From assembly GCA_024036415.1 (NCBI GenBank), contig JAMWET010001299.1, positions 626,001 to 690,000 of the forward strand: 64,000 nucleotides of DNA, read 5' to 3'. Of this stretch, positions 55,063-64,000 are shown piece by piece (the first letter of the stretch is position 1; each line of letters starts with the position of its first letter). The translations under genes were made by a program, and so were the position numbers. The notes under the pieces were generated by a model that was given only the letters and a program-made list of their open reading frames with translations, searched no databases and was not told the origin of the DNA. This stretch comes from Prochilodus magdalenae (Eukaryota > Chordata > Actinopteri > Characiformes > Prochilodontidae).

Positions 55063-58000
55063 ATGTAAAAAAAAAGCATTTTAGAAAAAAGTCCAGAGTT
55101 AAAACAAAGCTCATAAATATAAGAGCAGTGAGAAATATTTTATGCTGTACTGTGTTTAGAAAACTACTGTTTATCTATTCAAAATGTATTAAGTATATAC
55201 AAACTAAGATTTTGCACAAAAGCTTATCTAAAGCCCCTTCAATTTGGACAAACACAGAAGATCTCAGTTTTGGCTGTGAAGTGACACACCCTTACCCTGT
55301 GTGGACAGCATTGCTGGTTAGAGTCTACAGCATGTAGACAGCAAGTGCTTTTGGACTGTGTGGTCATGCAAGCTACATTTTTTAGAAATGGGAGCAAGTG
55401 TAAAGCAGTGTTAGTTTACAGAGGCTTTATTTGTTCAGTAATATTATATAAGACAAGCACATTTGAATATTTGCAATGATAAGGGGCCTGTTTCACCCTC
55501 TTTTTTTAAATGAAAGAGTTTGTGTAGTATGTAAACACTTTTTAAGTTTCAGAATGTATCTACTGTTTACTCCAAGTCTATGCAGTCTATATATGGAAAC
55601 TAAGCCACAAAACAACTTGTTAACAATTCTTCACTAAAACCAACATACAATGCTTTTTATAGCCTATAGATGTTTAAACCTACCAATTTTTACCCAGAAG
55701 TTATAGGTGTTTTAGCCCAGACTGCTGAGTGAGGCAGCCAATCTTGTTTTGTTATTCCAACCAAGTTAACCCTAGCAAGTAGTAGTCCCAGCCACAGGTG
55801 CTCTGTCCATCATATACGTGATTGTTTCTTAGGGTCTGTTTATGTCATAACTCGGTTTTCCATATTGCCTCATTGTATATGTCATGACAAATAGCAAGCT
55901 TGTGATTTATTTTTTTGTGTGTCAGTTGAATTATCATCTACTTGACCACATTAAGTGGTCATCTTCTTGACCACATTAAGCGGTGTGTGGTACCAGACCC
56001 TCCCTAGTGATTATGACAACGCAAGGCTTGCGAGGCTGTGCTGATCTATCGCTTAACTAAAATGGTTTGTTGTTGTTGTTATAGTTTTTACTGAGATCCC
56101 GGTTTATAGATGAAGACTCCAAATAGCCCTCTGACACCACTGGGATGACTGTGATCAAAGTTTCATGTACATGCACTGGAAAAAATAATCTTTTATAGGA
56201 GCTAAGATTAATGCAGTGTATCCTGATTGTTTTTGTGATTTCTTTCCTACTATGTCACAGTGTGTTCACATACATTCAAGAGGACCTGGGCTGCATTCAG
56301 ACCTGATCAAACAATTTAAAACATTAATCTAAACAGAAACCGGGGTGCATTGAACACTCTCTTGTGTTATGGATATGACAGCTCAGAAGGCCCTTGTTGG
56401 TTTCCTTTTTCAGAGCCTGATTAAAAAACCTTCACAATAAAATACTTCCAATGAACTATGTCTTCTAATACTTAAAATGCTGTGTACACCAAGCTGCAGC
56501 AGCCGCATTTGTAGAGGGCTTTATTTGAACCCATTGTGTGCACTGCCTTTTTAGGGCGGGGTTTATAAACACTACAGCCGATTGAGTAACAACTCTGACA
56601 TGTGCATCAAACGTAGCTCAAGCCTGGTGCACACTGTTTGTCACCCTATCGACTAAACATGTTCAACCCAGAAACCGTAACAAAATGATGCAGATACCCC
56701 TGATCTTCGTTATGGTGCGTGCCCAAACAATCAGAGTGCAGGGTCTGTTGTTTATTTATTTATGTTGTTACCGTGCTGTTATGCTTGTAATTAGAAGTGA
56801 GGCACTGTAAGTTAATAAGATCAATTTAATAATATGCTAATAGTTGAGGGCTTGTTTGACTTAAAGTAGTGCTGATTCCAATCACCACCACTTTCAGAAC
56901 CTGCAATTTTCTGTAAATTACTTAATGATTAAAATTAGTGGAAATCACAGTCAATGGTTGCATTAAACCTTAGTTTGTAGCAGCAGAAACAAAAGCTTTT
57001 TTATGTGAGTGCTCTCTGTTGTCTATCTCTTATATATGGACATAAGAGTGGTGTCTGCAGCTGTAGTCAAGCTAAATCAAATCTCTAAGAAATTGCATTA
57101 CAGAGCCGCCTCTTGTAAAACTAATTCAGCTACACAGGGCCCGAATCCTACACTGTTCTTTTCCCACACTGATATCTAGTATTTATTATTATTATTGTTA
57201 TTATTATTATTATTATATTTTTTTATATTAACCAATAAATTATATTAATATAAGATATAAACGTAACAAAAGCTTACAAACCGCTAATCAGTCCTGTGAA
57301 CTGTGTGGTTGTGGCTGATTGGCAGCTTGATTGACAGTTCTCTACTCTCAATACTCCTAGTTAGCTCCCCCACTCATACAAACCTGAAACCCTAATCCAG
57401 CTTTTATGTGATCAAAAAAAGAAGTCATGGATAAACAGAGGGATGGATTCATTTATAAACTGACAGAAGAAGCAGAGCATTAATGAAGGAACAGAGGAAA
57501 TAACAATGTTTCTCTTACTCTAAAACTGTTTTGTTTGGGTGAAGCAAGAGACATCAGTCTTGTGATAGGGCAGGTGAATGCTTATGGAAGCGTTACCCAA
57601 GATTGGGATCATCCAGTGTACATGAAGAGGAGATAAAATGCTATAATCATTTACTGGTCATTGAAACAAGAAGAAAATTAGCCTACTTAGTAAGACAAAC
57701 ACATATTTCCTTGTGTCTTTATGATGGTTATGTAGATGAGCATGGGTATGGGTATGTAGTGTTCTGATTGGCTGTCCTGTATTGTGGCTCAGTCAGAAAC
57801 ACTTGGGGCTGTAATATTTCTTATAACGTCAGCATGAATGTGTGGTTTGGTTCAGCATGAATGATTTAATTTTTCATGACATCACTAAAACTGTTCATTT
57901 AGAACAGGCCTTTTTGCAGCATGTGTAGTCATTCGAATGCAAAGTGATCTATACATTTTGAAACTTTACCAGTGTCCACACACTGTGTCAAACTCTTAAA

Positions 58001-58599
58001 TTTCAGTTTTGTGTCTCTTGGTCCCTTTAAGGCACAAGCTTCAGCTCCTGTGCATAGGCTTGGCCACCCTGCAGGGATCTTAAATCATAATCCTGACGTA
58101 CGTCTGAAGTGTTCTCCATCTACGTCACTCTATTGTTTTAGTTCTGGGAGTTGTTGTACGCTGTACTCATCTGGTCAAACTGGAAGAGCAGGATTCCCAG
58201 AAGAGCAACTTAGAGTAGAGAGCTAAGGGATGTGTGGCAAAACGCTGCCTATTCTATCACCTTCCTCGCTATCATCTTTATCAAAGTTTTAGAGAGACAG
58301 GTATCGCTTCCGCAGAACAACGGGACTGAAGAGTGACGTTCATTGCCATTAGTTCATTCCTCTGCTGAGTAACAAGCTCAACTCATTCACTAATTTGCTG
58401 TAAACCATTGGCCTCACTCATAAATATATACCTTACATAACAGATCTGTAACAGTTACTGATTCATTTATAGCAGGTACTGAATGTACCAGGAAGGGAAT
58501 AATGATTCTGAAATATAAGCTGCAATTAAAGGTGTTTAGTGCTGCATTCAACACAGAAATGAAGAAGAAACATCCAAATCCTCTGTTCAAGTTTCAGAG

Positions 58600-58601
<2 letters not shown>

Positions 58602-58643
<42 letters not shown>
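58602..58643. repeat. (CT)n microsatellite with T-rich flank
   Basis: About 20 CT units followed by T-rich pyrimidine sequence to about 58,745. Confidence 0.9.
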
Positions 58644-58651
<8 letters not shown>

Positions 58652-59149
58652 CTCTCTTTCATTCTCTATCATTCTCTTTTCTCTTGTTTTATCTCTCTCT
58701 ATTTCTGTCTTTCACTCCGTCTCTTTCTTCCTTTTCTCATTTTCTCAGTATCAGTAATCTGCTTTATACAGAAGAATAGACAGGGGAAAAAAATAATGCA
58801 TTCTCATTTATCGTATTTGTTATTCCACTCATTCATCCACTCAGCCTATTTAAAGCCCTCAGTTTACTTTACTTATCCTAATATAAATACTGCACATTCA
58901 GTTTCTGTATACCGTAGCAATCACACTGCGAACCTGCAGTAGTTTCTCTACTGACTAACTTTCCTCAGGAAAACTTTGAAAAGGTGATATGGTGATACAA
59001 AGCAAGGGCATAAGAGAGAGAAACAACAGTATGGCCAGTCATACAACTGTTTGAGTAGCTGTAGAAACAGTCGAGGACAATCAAATACAAAGAAGTACAG
59101 ACTGAGCTTCACTCCTCACTTTTGATTAGATTAATAGAGAGCAAGACAG

Positions 59150-59710
59150 AATAAGATGATTCAAGAGAAGAATTTGGAGGATTGAAATTGGAAGAGGGGG
59201 AAAAGAGAGAAGAAGAATAAAGAGAGAGAGAGAGACCAGATAGAGGACAGCAAAATGGGTAGAAAGGAAGAGGTGATAGGGGAAGAAGAAAGAATAGATT
59301 ATCAAAGAAATATGCTGTTAGAAAGAAAGAGATGGGGAGCAAAAAGAGGATGAATAGGAGAAGACATACGAAAGAAAGAAAGAAAGAGAGAATGAAAAAG
59401 AGCAAGGGAGAAAGAAGCAAAGAGTGAGGCCGAAGGAGAGGACAAAGTCATGAGAAAAGGAGGAGGAAACAAAAAAGAGAGAAAGAGCCATTTAAGGAGT
59501 CGGTAGAACGATTAAAAGGAGGAATGAGAGGAGAGAGAGAAAAAAACAAAAAGACATAAAAAAAGAGAGAGAAAAGATTAAAAATCTGATTTAGAAGCAA
59601 ACGAGGAGGAGAGGGAAAAAGAATGAGATAATTAAAGAAATAGAGAGGTAGGGGGATGAGAGAAACAGAAAATGGAAAGATAGAGAGAAAGAGAGAGGTG
59701 GAGAAGCTTT
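59150..59710. repeat. Purine-rich (GA/AAG) low-complexity tract
   Basis: Over 500 bases dominated by A and G on the plus strand, made of short GAGA, GAAA and AAGAG blocks. Open frames on either strand are Leu/Phe/Ser- or Glu/Lys-biased and judged non-coding. Confidence 0.85.
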
Positions 59711-60179
59711 ACTCGTGTTGCCTACAGTGTCTATATTAAACATTGTTTTTGTGTCTCCTCTCTCGTTTAAAGCCTTCAGAAAGTGAAGGATGGCTGCAGA
59801 GCTCACAGCGAGGGTTTGGACACGCTTTACACTCCAGCCAGCGCAGGGTGAATGGCAGTTTTGGGACACAATGGAGGTAAGAAAAGAGGAAGAGAGAGGC
59901 CTGCAGCTTCCCTCCGTCTCTCTCCATTCATCCTGCTGACGGACAGCCCAGTTTAAAAGCCCATCTGTTAAGGGCCACTGCATTCCACTGGGATTCATTA
60001 GCTTGTTAGCACCTCATCATAAACGTTCACACCCACAGGAGCCACGCTCACATATGGAGGCCTGTCACTCTTCACTGTAAAACATTCACCTCAACTTTCT
60101 CAAAACTTATTTCACAGCTCTTTTCAGTTAACTAGTAATTATATGGAGCCATTTTCCCTCGGGGGCATTCCCAACTCCA

Positions 60180-60730
60180 TCTTAAAGGGATTTCTGAATA
60201 GTTCTGTCCTTGAGATGTAAACCAATTAATTCAGGATGGTTTGGTGTGAAATGGTTTATTGTAGATAAACTCTGATTTCTTTATAGTGGTGGTGATGGGA
60301 ACCATCAAACACAAACCTTTTCATTTATTATCCAAACCACCAGTGAGCACATGTTTTCTGAGTTTACATATGTAATGTTGATGATAATGAATTAGTCCTT
60401 GGGGACTATCTGACCCTACAACACCCTGCATGTACATCTCCCCCTAAAATAAATGGATACATTTTAAGCCAAGCTTGATCATAAATCGTAAAACAATGTC
60501 ATAAACATCAGGAACCACATATCTAACCACCCCATGTAATAACTTTCTGTGAGGGAGCTTTCAGAGGCTTTGAACTGTTCAGATGTCTGTTTTCTATCAC
60601 CACCACTGTGAACAATTATGACTCTTCAAGTTTCTCAAGAACAGAGCATTTCACACTAAACCACTTTGTTTATGTTTCAACGGTATTTGTGTAGATGTTT
60701 TTTAAAACAGTGGAGTTCCCCTTCAACTGA
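60180..60730. repeat. Near-complete TTAA-type MITE family A element
   Basis: Left arm: CTTAAAGGGATTTCTGAATA, later GGTTTGGTGTGAAATG and GTGGTGGTGATGGGAACC. Right arm carries these inverted: TATCACCACCACTGTGAAC, CATTTCACACTAAACCAC, and GTTCCCCTTCAA. The arms form an imperfect terminal inverted repeat over about 540 bases. Confidence 0.6.
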
Positions 60731-61217
60731 AGCAAAGCTCTACAGTAAGTGACCTTATAACTGGAAGATAACTGGACGAACATTTAACTACCTCTAGACA
60801 TTTTTAAGTGAAATTGTCTATTATAACCACGACTAGGGGGATTGTCGAGGTGCAGGACGAATCAACAGTTACTAAAACATTTAGCTGCAATTATTGCTGC
60901 AGAAGAAGGTCACACCAGATACTGAAAACAAAGATGCACATACTTTTGCCACTCACAGATACATAATTCTGGATCATTTATATATTTATATATAGTGTAT
61001 ATATATATATATAGTTATATAGTATATAAATGACCAAAAGTCAACGTGTCATGGTATGGGGGCATCAGTGTCCAGTTGGATTGGTTTTACTTCTATGTGA
61101 CCGTATGTTTCCTGTAGATAATATTAACTTGTTTTCTTAATTATTATTATTTTAATTTTTGAAAATCGAAAAATTCGACCAGAACCTGACCATTTTTGTG
61201 AGAAGCCATGGCACTAC

Positions 61218-61238
61218 TATGCCGCTAGAGGGCAGCAG
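61218..61238 (+). promoter_or_regulatory. Strong CTCF-like motif
   Basis: TGCCGCTAGAGGGCAGCAGA matches the vertebrate CTCF core almost perfectly. Confidence 0.5.
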
Positions 61239-64000
61239 AGAGCTGTACAATGAATAGAACCCAAACGCTTACAGTTCATAAAATAACAGGAAACAAGCCC
61301 AGTGCCTAGTGCTGTTAGTTTCTCCTTGCAGTTAAAAATAAAGCATGCTACTCTTGAGATGTTCACTCGTTATTTAATCAGTAAAATTCTTCTGTTTATT
61401 CAGGAACAAAGGTGTGCCTGTCTGTGTGTGATCGTGAGGAGAGGGTTTGGAATTTGAGGAATGGATGGTGGTCTCTGATCCCCCTCCTAAATCTCCACGC
61501 TGTTCACTAATCAGGTCAGGCTGGGCTGCTTAGCAGGAGTCAGAGATGCTCCCCTCACATCAGGGAGGTTTGTGAGTTTTTGTTGTAAAGACCTTCTACC
61601 ACTACAGCTCGTGCAGGCCAGGCCTGAGCACAATAGGCCCAAGCTTTGTTTACTGATTACAAATGCCTCGGTGTCTGCCTGCCTTTCTCTTTCTGTAGTC
61701 AGCTGTAAAGTGTGTAAGAAAAGGATGAAGCTGGAGTTCCTAAAGAGTCACGCCTCACACCCCCGACATTCCAGCGTGTGGATGAACATCAGGGGTCAAT
61801 CAGCGGCTCACTGCAAACTTAGCCTGCTCTCTTTTGGGCCTCTGACTGTCTAACCAGACACACTGAGGAGGCAGACACAGATCACAGTAAAGGATAACAC
61901 ATTGCATATATACATCATTACCAAAAAGCTGGATGCGGTGCAAAAAAAACCCCAGAAATCAATGATGTGCAAATATTTTTAACCCTTTTTCCACTTTACC
62001 TTAATCCATCTTAAATGAGCTTGGGTCCAGAGAAGGCAGCCTAAGGCCATACAGTGACTTTGAAAACCAATACTGGTCTTGTGTCTTGGGTACAGATATT
62101 ACTCCAGATTCCCAGGTGCAATGGTGGCTTTTAGTTGACTCATTAAGTCATTTTCAGTCTCTCAGTTGATGATAATTCAGTTGATGACAATTCAGGAGAC
62201 ATTCATGTAGGTGTTAGTGTGTCAACCATGGTAAAGAGTGTTTTGCTATTGTTAATGTTATTGTTGATAATGCTGGAGAAGTAAGATTGTCTTGCTTTGC
62301 ATGTTATCATATTATAATCACAGTTTATCTTTAAAGATTCCTTTGTGAATTACAAGCTTGGCTTTGACTTACCGGTGCAATATCACCAGTAACACCAGCA
62401 ATTTCTCAGCTATCCAGCAGAGCATCTACAAAACCATTATTTTATTTAAACTTATTTATAAACTATAAGCTTTTTTAAAAAGTGCTCTACAAAGTCGGGA
62501 CTATTTTGCTGGCCATGTTTTTCTTATGGTCGGGAAATGTTTGTCCTGTAAATGTACAAATACAGACCTATATATACACACATTAAAAAATGTGGCCTAC
62601 TATTGACACAGCTGCTTTATCTAAGTAGCAAAAAAAACAGATGGGTGGGGTCTAGAAATGGGGTAAAGGAGATCACAATATGTTCCTCTAACATTAACAT
62701 TTTCAGTTCAGCAGGAAATCACTACAACAGCTGCATACAAAATTCAGTGCCTGCTCAAAACTGTGACCACGCTGGTGGACGCATGGCTTAGCAAAACAGA
62801 AACAAGTTCAGACACTCTGCTGTGTTTAACTGTGGGTAATTTATTTAATTTTTCCAGGTTTTTTAGTTTAAGCAGTATAAAGGCATACACAGAGAGGTAG
62901 TGGCATGATTCTTTCTGCATTCCCCATCTCGAATACTCCAATAGTATTTTGGCACAGTAAAATGGCAACATTAAAGGGACATTTTACTGTCGAAACAAAA
63001 CCTTGTATTGCACAAATGATAACTACAGAAAAAGGCAAAATAAGTCTTGCATTTTGGACCATTTCTGTTGTATTTTTGCACAATATAGAGAACAGTTCTT
63101 TTTCAGAATGTGCAAAAAAGTAAAAAAAAAATAAAAAGCAAGGTTTAGTTACAACAATAGTAAAATTTAGGTTGTTTTACCTTACATTGAACTTCCTTTG
63201 AAGGAATTTGGCATTCCCTCAGCGCTCAGTGAAGTAGTGGTGAATTTGCAGCCACATATTTTTCTGACTTTGGGATAAATTAAACACTGACTGAATTCCT
63301 TCTTGCTGACAATCTCAGGGATTTTTACAATGGAATGTTTCTTTACGCCACAAATGCAAACAAGGCTCATTCAAACTTACAGTGCATATAATCACAGTGT
63401 GTTTCCAAAAAAGCCAAACAAAAAAGTTGATTGTCATCACAGCATCATAAAACTTCCATACAAACATGTATAGAGAGCAGGCCATGGTCAAACCAAAGAG
63501 TTTAACTTATTCTGGGACAATAAAAGGAGGCATAAATGCGAAGTACTACTTGCAGCTCTTATAATGTTTTAATTAGAGTGATTGGGGACAAGATTTAGGT
63601 CTGTACTCATACTGCTGCTTTCACAAACCCAGATCCCAGACCCAAGTCTAATCCTAAACTGCACTCTCATTAGTGTTTCTTAAATGCTTACAGCCTCGTA
63701 GGTCATAACATTGAGCGCTTTAGTGAATGTCACAGAACAAAGATCTAAAAGGACTGGAGACTGCAGTCTGGAAGCTTAGCATGGACAAATGTTGGAGAAC
63801 CCATTCAGCCCTGAATTTTCAGCATATCACATGACTGTTCACGGAGTACTCACAGGACAAACACTTATGCAAATTTGGTAGAAAAAAAAGAAATCAACCT
63901 AACAGTTATTTACACCTCCAAGCATTTAAAATATGGAGATTTATTTTACTTGGCAGTTCCTGCATATTGATAACAGAGGATGCTTTTCTTCACAAAGGGA

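Larger units (their letters stand above)
54461..64000. other. Gene-poor flank upstream of myzap
   Basis: No gene recognised on either strand. Contains CTCF-like motifs, a (TTA)n-rich patch near 57.18-57.25 kb, the CT tract and purine tract at 58.6-59.7 kb, a near-complete MITE at 60.2 kb, and two weak exon-like segments (59.77-59.88 and 61.70-61.85 kb). In human the next gene upstream is CGNL1; none of its coiled-coil exons was seen. Confidence 0.55.

Noticed and set aside
57972..58226. 84-codon plus-strand frame
   Set aside because: No recognisable motif or splice context; composition like the surrounding intergenic DNA.
58502..59420. Ser-Leu-rich frames of 103-146 codons
   Set aside because: They are translations of the CT tract and the purine-rich tract.
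63182..63370. 62-codon minus-strand Cys/Lys-containing frame
   Set aside because: No known family or flanking splice signals; probably chance.

Overview
The window is vertebrate nuclear DNA, almost certainly from a teleost fish. It has short exons with GT-AG introns, abundant (GT), (GA) and (AT) microsatellites, Tc1-like transposon remnants, TTAA-bounded MITEs, and a LINE 3' tail ending in AATAAAGT plus a GATA-type repeat. Several dispersed repeats, such as the one at 6.1-7.2 kb, resemble families I associate with otophysan fishes (characins, catfishes, electric fishes). That narrower placement is inference.

Only two protein-coding genes can be firmly established, both on the minus strand and arranged head to tail. 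myzap (myocardial zonula adherens protein) has 14 coding exons from 50,554 down to 19,236 and encodes 574 aa. polr2m (GRINL1A/Gdown1, an RNA polymerase II-associated subunit) has 4 coding exons from 17,006 down to 12,887 and encodes 332 aa. Both open reading frames were assembled exon by exon. Every junction has a GT donor and an AG acceptor, and the frame stays open throughout. In human the same pair lies in tandem and produces a combined read-through transcript, GCOM1. Here the last internal myzap exon and polr2m exon 2 have matching splice phases, so such a fusion would be in frame.

Layout: 1-12.2 kb has no recognisable gene. It holds transposon remnants and several repeat-poor, balanced-composition blocks that look like conserved non-coding elements. 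12.3-17.0 kb is polr2m; 17.0-19.2 kb is the polr2m promoter and myzap 3' region; 19.2-50.6 kb is myzap. The two largest myzap introns (about 12 kb and 5.6 kb) carry repeats and candidate enhancers, including a diverged duplicated block. 54.1-54.45 kb is a promoter-like cluster with a YY1-type ATG, a short minus-strand candidate first exon and TCGCGA boxes. 55-64 kb has no recognisable gene and contains MITEs, a CT tract, a 0.5 kb purine-rich stretch, one strong CTCF-like site and two weak exon-like segments.

No tRNA, rRNA, CRISPR array or prokaryotic or viral gene was seen. Human neighbours of this locus (CGNL1 upstream, ALDH1A2 downstream) were looked for by eye and not recognised.
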